Below are positions 56,103 to 64,000 of a stretch of DNA of 64,000 bases, one piece after another; the stretch's first letter is position 1; each line of letters opens with the position of its first letter. The translations under genes and the position numbers were made by a program. Source of the DNA: Pseudokineococcus marinus (GTDB lineage: Bacteria > Actinomycetota > Actinomycetes > Actinomycetales > Quadrisphaeraceae). The notes beneath the pieces are model-generated. The model was given only the letters and a program-made list of their open reading frames with translations, did no database searches and was not told where the DNA came from. The stretch lies in NCBI RefSeq assembly GCF_037482405.1, contig NZ_JBBHZZ010000001.1, forward strand, positions 372,001 to 436,000. Reading direction: 5' to 3'.

Positions 56103-57533
56103 TCAGCGAGCGGGGAGGGCGTTCTCCGCGGCGGCGCGGGAGTACCAGCGCGCGCTGTCCTTCGGCGTGCGGACCTGCGTCGCGTAGTCGACGTGCACGA
56201 CGCCGAAGCGCTTGCTGTAGCCGTAGGCCCACTCGAAGTTGTCGAGCAGCGACCACACGAAGTAGCCCTTGACCGGGGCCCCGCCCTCGACGGCGTCGAG
56301 CACGGCAGCGAGGTGGTCGTGGAGGTAGGCGATGCGGTCGTCGTCGTGGACGACGCCGTCGTCGCCGACGACGTCCGGTGCGGCCATGCCGTTCTCGGTG
56401 ACGTAGAGGTCGACGCCGGGCGCCTCGGCGGCCAGGCGCAGCAGCAGCTCGCTCATGCCGCGCGGGTCGATCGACCAGCCCATCTCGGTGCGCGGGCCGG
56501 GCAGCTCGACGAACTCGACGTCGTCGCACGCCACCCACGGCGAGGCGCCGTCGCCGTGGCCGTCGGCGGTCTCCTTGGCGCCCTCGCCGCTCCAGCGGCG
56601 CACGACGGTCGGGGAGTAGTAGTTGAGCCCGAGGGCGTCGAGCGGCTGGCGGATCGTCTCGACGTCGCCGTCGCGGACGAAGGACCAGTCGGTGACGGCG
56701 GCGGTGTCCTCGAGGACGTCGGCCGGGTACTCCCCGCGCAGCATCGGGCCGAGGAAGACCCGGTTCTGCAGGCCGTCGACGCGGCGGACGGCGTCGCGGT
56801 CGCCCTCGGAGGACTCGTCGTCGGGGCGGAACCAGCCGAGGTTCAGCGTGACGGCGACCTCCGCGCCCGGCGCGTGCTCCCGGACGGCGCGGGCGGCGAG
56901 CCCGTGGCCGAGGTTGAGGTGGTGGACCGCGGCCAGCGCCGCCGCGGGCTCGGTGCGCCCGGGCGCGTGGACGCCGGCGGCGTAGCCGAGGTAGGCCGCG
57001 CACCACGGCTCGTTGAGCGTGATGAAGGTCCGCACCCGGTCCCCCAGGGCGCCCGCGACGACCGCGGCGTACTCGCCGAAGCGCTCCGCCGTGCGGCGGT
57101 CGGTCCAGCCGCCCTCGTCCTCCAGCGCCTGCGGCAGGTCCCAGTGGTAGAGCGTCACGGCGGGGGTGATGCCCGCGGCGACGAGCTCGTCGACGAGCGC
57201 CGAGTAGAAGTCGAGGCCCCGCTGCTCCACCGGGCCGAGCGCGTCCGCCGTCACCTGCGGCGTGATGCGCGGCCACGCCACCGAGAAGCGGTACGTCTGG
57301 AGCCCCAGCTCCTTCATGAGGGCCACGTCCTCGCGGAAGCGGTGGTAGTGGTCGTCCGCCACGTCACCGGTGTCGCCGTCGAGGGTCTTGCCGGGCGTGT
57401 GCGAGAACGTGTCCCAGACCGACGGCGTGCGCCCGTCCTCGTCGACGGCGCCCTCGATCTGGTAGCTGGCGGTCGCCGAGCCCCAGAGGAAGCCGTCGGG
57501 GAAGCGGGTGGTCTCGGACCTGCTCTGGGACAC
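56103..57533 (-). CDS. GH1 beta-glucosidase
   Basis: 476 residues from GTG 57533, with AGGAG upstream. Glycoside hydrolase family 1: FPDGFLWGSATASYQIEGA at the N-terminus, acid/base Glu in FITLNEPWCAAYLGY and nucleophile Glu in LYVTENGMAAPD. GYFVWSLLDNFEWAYGYSKRFG is the aglycone-side signature. No signal peptide, so it acts on sugars taken up by the cell. It is followed upstream by a LacI regulator and an ABC importer on the same strand, which together form a beta-glucoside or cello-oligosaccharide utilisation locus. Confidence 0.95.
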   Translation of the reverse strand: MSQSRSETTRFPDGFLWGSATASYQIEGAVDEDGRTPSVWDTFSHTPGKTLDGDTGDVADDHYHRFREDVALMKELGLQTYRFSVAWPRITPQVTADALGPVEQRGLDFYSALVDELVAAGITPAVTLYHWDLPQALEDEGGWTDRRTAERFGEYAAVVAGALGDRVRTFITLNEPWCAAYLGYAAGVHAPGRTEPAAALAAVHHLNLGHGLAARAVREHAPGAEVAVTLNLGWFRPDDESSEGDRDAVRRVDGLQNRVFLGPMLRGEYPADVLEDTAAVTDWSFVRDGDVETIRQPLDALGLNYYSPTVVRRWSGEGAKETADGHGDGASPWVACDDVEFVELPGPRTEMGWSIDPRGMSELLLRLAAEAPGVDLYVTENGMAAPDVVGDDGVVHDDDRIAYLHDHLAAVLDAVEGGAPVKGYFVWSLLDNFEWAYGYSKRFGVVHVDYATQVRTPKDSARWYSRAAAENALPAR

Positions 57534-57741
57534 GGGGACTCCTTCGTCGGGGTGCAGGACGCGCGGTGGGCGCGCGGGGCGCCCGTCCGCGTCGGTCGAC
57601 ATCCGACGGACGTGCCGGTCGGGCGGCTCGCCGCGGTGGCGCCGCGGCCATCCTGCCGTCCGTCGGGACCGCACCGCCACCCCCCGGGCACCTCCCGCGC
57701 CACCCGCCGCCGGCCCCTCGCGCCCGGCGTCCGGACCGCGG

Positions 57742-58767
57742 TCAGGACGTCGCGGTCCCGGCGCCCGTGCTGGCGCGCACCCGCAGGTCGGGTGCCTCGA
57801 CCTCCACGTCGACCACCGGCTCGGAGGCGGTCTGGCGCACGAGCAGGTCGGCCACGGCGGCGCCGTAGGCGAGGAGGTCGTGCCCGACGGCGGTCAGCTG
57901 CGGGTGGGTGACCGTGCACAGCACGGAGTCGTCCCAGGCGACGACGGCGACGTCCTCGGGGACGCGCAGGCCCGCACCGACGAGGGCCGACAGCCCGGCG
58001 ACCGCCATGAGGTCGGTGTCGTAGAGCAGCCCGTCGACGCGCCCGGGTCCTCGCACGAGCTCCAGGGTCGCGGCCGCGGCCGCCTCGGCCCCGAAGTCGG
58101 TGTGGTGCACCACGGCGGTGGCGCCGCACCGGGCCGCCGCCGCGACGAGCGCCGCGTCGCGGATGCCGGTGTGGCCCAGCTCCTCGGGGCCGGCGACCCG
58201 ACCGATCCGCGTGCGCCCCCGCGCGACGAGGTGGTCGGCGGCCGCGGCCACGGCGGCCGCGTCGTCCTTCCACACGCAGGGGAGACCGCCGGCCAGCGTC
58301 GGGTCGCCCACGACGACGGCGGGGAGGCCGAGCGCGGCGACGAGGCCGACCCGCGGGTCCTCGCGCCGCGGGTCGAGGAGCACGACGCCGTCGACGCGCC
58401 GCTCGCGGGCCCAGGCCCGCAGCGTGGCCTCCTCGGTCTCGGCGGCCGGGACCACCTGCAGCAGGAGGCCGTGCCCGCGCGGGCCGAGGACGCTCTCGAG
58501 GCCCGCGACGAAGCGGGCGAAGAAGGTCTCCGCGCCCAGCGTCTCCGCGGGGCGCGTGACGACGAGCCCGACCGTCCGCGAGCGGGCGCCCGACAGGGAG
58601 CGCGCCGCGCTGTTGGGCGCCCAGTCCAGCTCGGCCGCGACCTGGAGGACGCGGGCGCGCGTGGCCTCGGAGACCCCGGGCCGCCCGTTGAGCGCGTAGG
58701 AGACGGCGCCCTTGGAGACGCCGGCCCGCCGGGCGATCTCCTTGATCGTCACGCGCGCCACGAGCAC
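57742..58767 (-). CDS. LacI-family transcriptional regulator
   Basis: 341 residues. The helix-turn-helix and hinge are VTIKEIARRAGVSKGAVSYALNG, VSEATRARVLQVAAELDWAPN and AARSLSGARS. The periplasmic-binding-like effector domain follows (VGLVVTRPAETLG, VDGVVLLDPR, RIGRVAGPEELGHTGIRDA, VAVVAWDDSVLCTVTHPQLTAV). Start could be GTG 58767 or the GTG six bases later, for which GAGGGG is better placed. It lies between the GH1 gene and the ABC importer genes, all on the minus strand, and probably represses them until a glucoside is present. Confidence 0.92.
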   Translation of the reverse strand: MLVARVTIKEIARRAGVSKGAVSYALNGRPGVSEATRARVLQVAAELDWAPNSAARSLSGARSRTVGLVVTRPAETLGAETFFARFVAGLESVLGPRGHGLLLQVVPAAETEEATLRAWARERRVDGVVLLDPRREDPRVGLVAALGLPAVVVGDPTLAGGLPCVWKDDAAAVAAAADHLVARGRTRIGRVAGPEELGHTGIRDAALVAAAARCGATAVVHHTDFGAEAAAAATLELVRGPGRVDGLLYDTDLMAVAGLSALVGAGLRVPEDVAVVAWDDSVLCTVTHPQLTAVGHDLLAYGAAVADLLVRQTASEPVVDVEVEAPDLRVRASTGAGTATS

Positions 58768-58869
58768 CCCTCGGCGCGAGAGGTCACGGCTCCCGCCACC
58801 AGGAGCGGGTCGCGCCGCGCGGACCGGGAGGACGGGCGCCGTGGCGCCCGCCCCCCGGACCCGTCCACC

Positions 58870-59811
58870 TCAGCCCTTGACCGACCCGGCCAGGAGGCCG
58901 CGGACGAAGAAGCGCTGGAGGGAGATGAAGACGACGAGCGGGACGACCATCGTGATGAAGGCGCCGGCCGACAGCAGGTACCACGCGTTGCCGCGGGTGC
59001 CCGCGAGGTCGGCCACCGCCGCCGTGAGCGGCGTCGCGTCGTTCGAGGCGAACGTCAGCGCCACGAGGAGGTCGTTCCACACCCAGAGGAACTGGAACAC
59101 GCCGAAGGCCGCGATGGCGGGCACGAGCAGCGGGAACAGCACCTTGAAGAAGATGGTGACGTGCCCGGCGCCGTCCATGCGCGCCGCCTCGACGAGCGAG
59201 GGCGGCACGTCCTTCATGAAGTTGTGGAGCAGGAAGATCGCGAGCGGCAGCGCGAACATGGAGTGGGACAGCCAGACCGTCCAGAAGGACCCCGCCACAC
59301 CCGCGTCGACGTAGAGGGTGAGCAGCGGGACGAGGGTCACCTGGATCGGCACGATCTGCAGCGCGAAGACCGCCACGAAGAGCGTGTTGCGCCCCCGGAA
59401 GGGGATCCACGCGAAGGCGTAGGCCGCCAGAAGCGCCAGGGTGATGGGGATGAGGACGGCCGGCAGCGTGATGACGAAGCTGTTGACGAAGTTCGACGCC
59501 AGGCCGCTGTCGACGAGCGCTGCCTGGTAGTTGTACTGCGAGAACAGCGGGTTCGTGATCGCCGTCCACCAGCCCGAGCTCTGGATGTCCTCGACCGTCC
59601 GGAAGGACGTGACGAAGAGCCCCAGGGTCGGGATGCTCCACAGCACGGCGATGACGATGGCGATCGTCGAGGCCGCCGGCTTGGAGAGCCGCTCGGCGGC
59701 CGCCTCCGCGCGGCGCTGGCGACGGCGCGAGCGCCAGGACTCGGTGACGGGGGCGTCGATCTTCCCCGTCGCCTGGGTGACGACCTCCTGGCTGACGTCG
59801 CTCGCGGTCAC
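58870..59811 (-). CDS. Sugar ABC transporter permease, second component
   Basis: 313 residues, six membrane helices. The EAA loop for contact with the ATPase is LVEAARMDGAGHVTIFFKVLFPLL. A 40-residue charged N-terminus (VTESWRSRRRQRRAEAAAERL) precedes the first helix. It overlaps the end of the first permease gene (GTGA at 59811). Sequence pattern is closest to AglG/MalG-type permeases. No ATPase gene is in the cluster, as is usual for actinobacterial sugar importers that share one MsiK-like ATPase. Confidence 0.93.
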   Translation of the reverse strand: MTASDVSQEVVTQATGKIDAPVTESWRSRRRQRRAEAAAERLSKPAASTIAIVIAVLWSIPTLGLFVTSFRTVEDIQSSGWWTAITNPLFSQYNYQAALVDSGLASNFVNSFVITLPAVLIPITLALLAAYAFAWIPFRGRNTLFVAVFALQIVPIQVTLVPLLTLYVDAGVAGSFWTVWLSHSMFALPLAIFLLHNFMKDVPPSLVEAARMDGAGHVTIFFKVLFPLLVPAIAAFGVFQFLWVWNDLLVALTFASNDATPLTAAVADLAGTRGNAWYLLSAGAFITMVVPLVVFISLQRFFVRGLLAGSVKG

Positions 59812-60791
59812 CGGATCTCCTCGGACAGGCGCAGCTGGCGGACGTTGTAGGCGATGATCGGCACGACCAGGATGAACAGGAGGACGGCGAGCGCCGCGCC
59901 CAGGCCCTGGTTGAACTGCCGGAAGGTCTGCGAGTAGAACTCGTTGGCGATCACCGAGGTGCTGAACTGGCCGCCCGTCATCGTGTAGACGATGTCGAAC
60001 ACCTTGAGCGTCGAGATCGCCACCGTCGTCAGCACGACGACGAGCGCCGGGCGGATGCTCGGCACCGTCACGTAGCGGAACATCCCGAAGCCCGAGACCC
60101 CGTCGAGGCGGGCCGCCTCGGTGACGTCGTCGGGGATGGCCTTGATGGACGCCGAGAGCACCGTCATGGCGAAGCCCGCGTTGATCCAGATCATCACCGC
60201 TATGATGAAGAAGGTGTTCTGCGGGGCGTTCAGCAGGAACTGGCGGGGCTCGGCCCCGAGCCAGACGAGCACCTGGTTGAGCAGACCGATCTGGCTCTGA
60301 CCCTCGGGGCGGTACTCGTAGACGAACTGCCAGATGATGCCCGCGGCGACGCCGGAGATGGCCATCGGCAGGAAGACGAGCGCCTTGGCGAGGTTCTCGA
60401 AGCGCGTCCGGTCGACGAGGTAGGCGTAGACCATGCCGAAGGTCGTCGCGACCAGCGGGACGAGCACCACCCACAGCACGGTGTTGCGCAGCACGATGAG
60501 CAGCTCGCTGTTGCTGAAGACGGCGGCGTAGTTGTCGACGCCGACGAACTCGCTGCCGTCGTTGTTCTTGAAGCTGTTGACCAGCGTGCCGATGGCCGGG
60601 TAGACGAGCCCGAGCACCAGCAGGAGGAGCGGGGGTCCGAGGAAGCCGAGGACCACCACCCACTGCGGCACGCGCTTGGGCTTGTCGACGGCGAAGAGGA
60701 TCCCGCCCATGACGAGGGCGAAGAGCGCGATGGCCAGGACCATCAGCGCGAGCTTGTGCGCGGTCGTCTCCGCGTCGAGCAACCAGTCCAC
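59808..60791 (-). CDS. Sugar ABC transporter permease, first component
   Basis: 327 residues with eight hydrophobic segments, two more than the core (LALMVLAIALFALVMGGILFA and VVVLGFLGPPLLLLVLGLVYP at the N-terminus). The EAA loop is DDVTEAARLDGVSGFGMFRYVTVP. GGQFSTSVIANEFYSQTFRQFNQG is typical of AglF-type permeases. Start GTG 60791 is preceded by GGAGGAG. Encoded 57 bases after the binding protein and overlapping the second permease. Confidence 0.93.
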   Translation of the reverse strand: MDWLLDAETTAHKLALMVLAIALFALVMGGILFAVDKPKRVPQWVVVLGFLGPPLLLLVLGLVYPAIGTLVNSFKNNDGSEFVGVDNYAAVFSNSELLIVLRNTVLWVVLVPLVATTFGMVYAYLVDRTRFENLAKALVFLPMAISGVAAGIIWQFVYEYRPEGQSQIGLLNQVLVWLGAEPRQFLLNAPQNTFFIIAVMIWINAGFAMTVLSASIKAIPDDVTEAARLDGVSGFGMFRYVTVPSIRPALVVVLTTVAISTLKVFDIVYTMTGGQFSTSVIANEFYSQTFRQFNQGLGAALAVLLFILVVPIIAYNVRQLRLSEEIR

Positions 60792-60848
60792 GAGGTCTCC
60801 TCCGAGACGTCATCGGCCCGGCCCAGGGCGCCCGGCGTCAGCGGGACG

Positions 60849-62240
60849 TCACTGGGGCCAGGCGGCCTCGATGTTGTCGAGCGTCTGCTGGTCGGACTGG
60901 TCGCTGGCGATCCAGTCCGTCAGCTGCTGCCACTCGGCGTCCGCGCCGACCTGGGCCGGCATGAGGTCCGAGGCGTCGAAGCGGAAGGTCGCCTCCGGGT
61001 CCTGCAGCTGCTCGACCGCCAGCTGGTCGATCGGGCTCTGCAGGTTGCTCGGGTCGAGCTCGAGGTTCGCCGAGAACCAGCCGGGCTGGGAGGCCTGGGC
61101 CTTGAGGTTGGCCCAGTCGCCCGTGGACAGCCAGTACTGGACGGCCTGGGTCGCCGGGTCGTCGTTGAAGGCGGCCACGAACTCGCCGCCGCCGACGATG
61201 GCGCTCCCCACCTCCTCGTTGATCACGGGGGTCGGGAAGGCGAAGACGTCGCCGTCCTCGGAGACGTCGGTGCCCGCCGGCCAGTTGGCCTGGTAGAAGC
61301 TCGCCTGGCGGTGCATCCAGCACTGGCCGTCGAGGATCGGCAGGCCCGCGTCCTGGAACTCCGTCGAGGCGATGGAGCGCACGTCGCCCAGCCCGCCGTT
61401 GACGTAGTCCGGGTTCTTGAGGATGCCGCCGGCCTGCGCCAGCGACTCGGCGATCTGCGGGTCGTTGAAGGGGATCTCGTGCGCGACCCACTGGTCGTAG
61501 ACGTCGGGGCCCTGCTGGTGGAGGACGACGTCCTCGAGGAAGTCGGTGGCCGGCCAGCCGGTGGCCTCGCCCGAGCCGATGCCCGCGCACCAGGGCTTGC
61601 TGTCGGGGTGGTCGGCGACGATCTGGTCCGACAGCGCGAGCATGTCGTCCCAGGTCTCCGGCACCTCGTACCCGGCCTCGGCGAAGGCGCTGGGCGAGTA
61701 CCAGACGAAGGACTTGACGTTGGCGCCCAGCGGCGGCGCGTAGAACGTGCCGTCGACCGTGCCGTAGTTCTTCCAGTCCTCGCTCCAGTACTCGTCGACG
61801 TTGTCGACGACGGCCTGGGCGGGCTCCGCGACCTGGCCCGTGGCGACCATCTGGGCGAGCAGGCCGGGCTGGGGCAGGAAGGCGATGTCGGGGGCGTTGC
61901 CCGCGTTCACGCGGACGGGCAGCTGCGCCTCGAACTGGCGCGAGCCGTTGTAGTTGACGGAGATGCCGGTGCACTCCTCGAAGGGCCCGAAGGCGTCGAT
62001 GAACGACTGCGACTCCGGGTCGACGATGGTCGTGTAGACCTCGACCTCGGAGCCGTCGACGTCGCCGAACTGCTCGAACTGCGAGCAGTCGATCTCGCTG
62101 CTGGCGACCTCGGCGCCGGCCGTGCTGCCGCCGGAGCTGACGCCGGCCTCCTCCTGGGAGGCGCAGCCCGCCAGGGCGACGACAGCACCCAGCCCGGCGG
62201 CGACGGCCGCCCTGCTGCTCTTCCGCGAACGGGTGGACAT
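60849..62240 (-). CDS. Sugar ABC transporter substrate-binding lipoprotein
   Basis: 463 residues from ATG 62240 (GAGAGGAGAG upstream). Signal peptide AAVAAGLGAVVALAGCAS with lipobox LAGC. The family 1 solute-binding fold shows in CTGISVNYNGSRQFEAQLPVRV and APDIAFLPQPGLL, close to AglE-type alpha-glucoside binding proteins. The GH1 enzyme downstream suggests beta-glucosides instead, so the ligand is open. First gene of the transcript, with an AT-richer promoter stretch at about 62310-62345. Confidence 0.93.
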   Translation of the reverse strand: MSTRSRKSSRAAVAAGLGAVVALAGCASQEEAGVSSGGSTAGAEVASSEIDCSQFEQFGDVDGSEVEVYTTIVDPESQSFIDAFGPFEECTGISVNYNGSRQFEAQLPVRVNAGNAPDIAFLPQPGLLAQMVATGQVAEPAQAVVDNVDEYWSEDWKNYGTVDGTFYAPPLGANVKSFVWYSPSAFAEAGYEVPETWDDMLALSDQIVADHPDSKPWCAGIGSGEATGWPATDFLEDVVLHQQGPDVYDQWVAHEIPFNDPQIAESLAQAGGILKNPDYVNGGLGDVRSIASTEFQDAGLPILDGQCWMHRQASFYQANWPAGTDVSEDGDVFAFPTPVINEEVGSAIVGGGEFVAAFNDDPATQAVQYWLSTGDWANLKAQASQPGWFSANLELDPSNLQSPIDQLAVEQLQDPEATFRFDASDLMPAQVGADAEWQQLTDWIASDQSDQQTLDNIEAAWPQ

Positions 62241-62428
62241 GGCTCTCCTCTCGCCGGCGGCACCGGTGCCGCGCGCTCCGAGATGACAGCACCCGGGGGC
62301 GTCCCTATCAAGCCGCGACGATAACGATCGGGCGACGAGGTGAACCGGTACAGCGACGCACGCGCCGGAATCCGGCATGTGAGCGCTGACATGCCCCCTC
62401 GCGCCCGGAGGACGGCCCGGCGGCGCTG

Positions 62429-62480
62429 CTCCGACCGGGTCCTCCGACCGGCTCCTCCGACGGGGTCCTCCGACGGGGTG
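62429..62480. repeat. Four 13-bp tandem repeats
   Basis: CTCCGACCGGGTC, CTCCGACCGGCTC, CTCCGACGGGGTC and CTCCGACGGGGTG follow without gaps, just after the DICT-LOV-GGDEF stop and before the importer promoter. Noncoding. Confidence 0.8.
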
Positions 62481-62501
62481 CAGATCCTCCGCCGAGGACG
62501 C

Positions 62502-64000
62502 TCAGGCCACGGTCGCCGGGTCGCCGTCGTGCTCGCGGGGCCCCGCGGCGCGGCGCCCCCGCTTGGCGGCGTACATGCGCTGGTCGGCCTCGTGGAGCAG
62601 CTCGCCGAAGGTCTCCCCGTCGCGCGGGCTGAGGCCGATCCCGATGCTGGCGCCGACGGCCACCCGCCGGACGCCGAGGTCGACCGGGGCGGCGACGGCC
62701 GCCGAGACGGACGCGGCGACGCGCTCGGCGTCCTCCTCGGCGGTCTCCGGGTCGAGCGCCGGCAGCGCGACGAGGAACTCGTCGCCGCCGAGGCGCGCCA
62801 GCAGGTCCGTGCGCCGGATGGCGGCCCGGATGCGCTGCGCCAGGGCGACCAGCAGCTCGTCCCCCACCGCGTGGCCGTGCTCGTCGTTGACGGCCTTGAA
62901 GCCGTCGAGGTCGCAGAAGAGCAGCGCGACGGCGTGCCCGGCCAGGCGCGCGTCCCAGAGCGCCGCCTCCACGCGCTCCTCCAGCCGCCGGCGGTTCTTG
63001 AGCCCCGTCAGCGGGTCGGTGTAGGCGAGGCGCTCGACCTGCTCGACCAGGGCCCGGGCGCGGTCGCGCTCGGTCTCGAGCGCCCGCTGGGCCTCGACCC
63101 GCGCCGTGACGTCGTTCTGCACCCCGATGTACTGGAGCACCTTCCCGTCCGCGCCGAGCACGGGCGCCAGGTAGATCTCGTTCCACCACGGCGCCCGCTC
63201 CGGGCCCCGGTGGTTGAGCAGCGTCCCCCGCCACTCCTGGCCGGTGCGGATAGCGGTTCGGATCGCGTCGACGACCCCGGGATCGGTGTCCGCCCCCTGG
63301 AGGAAGCGGCAGTTGCGGCCGAGCACGTCCTCGACGGCCATGCCCGAGAGCTGCTCGAAGGCCTTGTTGGCGTACACGAGCGGCTGGTCGGGCCGCCGCA
63401 TGTCGGCGATGGTCACGCCGCTCGTCGTGGCGGCGAGCGCGCGGTGCAGGAGCGCCTCGCCGGCGGGGGTGGTGCGCACCTCCCCGGGCGAGCGCGCGGG
63501 TCCCGCCGCGCCGGCCTCGGCCGCGACGGAGGCGCGCTGCTCGGCGCCGGTGGGCACGGGCACGGCCTCGCGCGGGACCACCCGCGAGAGCAGGCACCGC
63601 GCGGCGTCGACGACGGTGGCCCGCTCGTAGGTGAGCGCGTACTCGAACGTGCGCTGGGCGTCGGGGCCGGTGTCGCCGAGGTCGCGGGCGAGCAGGGCCG
63701 CGCTGAAGTGCGGGCCCAGGACGACGACGTCCCACTCGCCGCGGACCGCGTCGTCGACCGCCAGCGTCGTGCCCCGCAGGCCCGGGATGGGCTCCTCGGG
63801 CAGGCCCTCCCCCAGCGCGCACACGAAGCCCGTGCGCTCGACGAGGTCGCGGTAGCGGGCCGCGGTGGCGGGCGTGAAGTGCTTGGCCTCCTGGAAGGTG
63901 GAGGCGACGACGGCGGTCTCGCCGAGGCGCAGCGCCTCCCGCTCGAGCTGCTTGCTCAGCTCGATGAGGAGCTGCTTGGGCGAGCGGCGCAGCTCGTGGT
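62502..64000 (-). CDS. DICT-LOV-GGDEF protein, likely blue-light-controlled diguanylate cyclase (N-terminus beyond window)
   Basis: About 499 residues are visible; the gene runs off the window end. The first 150 (KQLLIELSKQLEREALRLG, VVASTFQEAKHFTPATAARY, EWDVVVLGPHFSAALLARD) match the DICT sensory domain. Then comes a PAS domain with every LOV hallmark: VYANKAFEQLSGM, the photoactive Cys in LGRNCRFLQGADTDP, WWNEIYLAPV and YIGVQNDVT (FMN-contacting Asn and Gln). A short coiled linker (RALETERDRARALVEQVERL) leads to a complete GGDEF domain: DPLTGLKNRRRLEERVEAAL, LFCDLDGFKAVNDEHGHAVGD, RLGGDEFLVALP. Blue light would form the Cys-FMN adduct and alter c-di-GMP synthesis. Confidence 0.9.
   Translation of the reverse strand, partial: HELRRSPKQLLIELSKQLEREALRLGETAVVASTFQEAKHFTPATAARYRDLVERTGFVCALGEGLPEEPIPGLRGTTLAVDDAVRGEWDVVVLGPHFSAALLARDLGDTGPDAQRTFEYALTYERATVVDAARCLLSRVVPREAVPVPTGAEQRASVAAEAGAAGPARSPGEVRTTPAGEALLHRALAATTSGVTIADMRRPDQPLVYANKAFEQLSGMAVEDVLGRNCRFLQGADTDPGVVDAIRTAIRTGQEWRGTLLNHRGPERAPWWNEIYLAPVLGADGKVLQYIGVQNDVTARVEAQRALETERDRARALVEQVERLAYTDPLTGLKNRRRLEERVEAALWDARLAGHAVALLFCDLDGFKAVNDEHGHAVGDELLVALAQRIRAAIRRTDLLARLGGDEFLVALPALDPETAEEDAERVAASVSAAVAAPVDLGVRRVAVGASIGIGLSPRDGETFGELLHEADQRMYAAKRGRRAAGPREHDGDPATVA

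Noticed and set aside
62310..62345. LacI operator upstream of the importer genes
   Set aside because: There is an inverted CGAT-cgtt-ATCG, but not the central CG dyad expected of LacI-family sites.

Overview
The window is very GC-rich (roughly 75 percent). Genes are tightly packed, with frequent 4-base GTGA/ATGA overlaps and many GTG starts, and several promoters place a -10 element only 6-7 bases before the start codon. With the SigK/RskA-like pair, a class F-type sortase, a 13E12-family remnant carrying a perfect actinobacterial SOS box, and a DosRS-like two-component system, this points to a high-GC actinomycete. A Kineosporia-like or related lineage is only a guess. It is draft sequence, with four runs of N (13255-13551, 20396-20488, 39844-39961, 41451-41594) and one single N (4637).

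Layout. 1-6.5 kb: a PRC-barrel stress protein, a nucleotidyltransferase, an ECF sigma/anti-sigma pair, a sortase gene broken by an inverted triplication, a DUF4397 surface protein and a lipoprotein. 6.5-9.4 kb: an OmpR-type response regulator, a second lipoprotein and a histidine kinase; 11-bp direct repeats of one shared type lie in both promoter regions flanking this cluster. 9.5-14.6 kb: a decayed 13E12 gene, an aldo/keto reductase, a luciferase-like monooxygenase with its FMN reductase, and an FAD monooxygenase cut by a gap.

14.7-31.5 kb is the metabolic core, a nearly complete route from glycine betaine to pyruvate. It holds a BCCT-type uptake protein, the Rieske demethylase GbcA with reductase GbcB, dimethylglycine oxidase, heterotetrameric-type sarcosine oxidase (SoxB, SoxD and a fused SoxA-SoxG chain), serine deaminase and formyl-tetrahydrofolate deformylase. 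An IclR regulator sits beside gbcAB and a GntR regulator beside sox. The sox promoter shows a -35/-10 pair, an operator-like dyad over the predicted transcription start, and a 10-codon leader ORF overlapping the soxB start. Serine hydroxymethyltransferase is not in the window.

31.5-39.8 kb: an acetylxylan-esterase-like enzyme, an AtzH-amidase fusion that has lost catalytic residues, a DosS/DosR-like sensor and regulator, two universal stress proteins and a CBS-BON protein, with DosR-box-like sites between them. 40-54 kb: cyclic-di-GMP proteins, an App1-like phosphatase, a beta-lactamase-fold serine hydrolase, small transport and detoxification genes, an AAA ATPase and a YtcJ-type amidohydrolase that diverge across four palindromes, and a protein made of four DivIVA-like motifs. 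54-62 kb: an aminotransferase, a nucleoside hydrolase remnant and a beta-glucoside locus (GH1, LacI, ABC importer). The window ends in a DICT-LOV-GGDEF protein, a likely blue-light-controlled diguanylate cyclase. No tRNA, rRNA, CRISPR array or transposase was seen.
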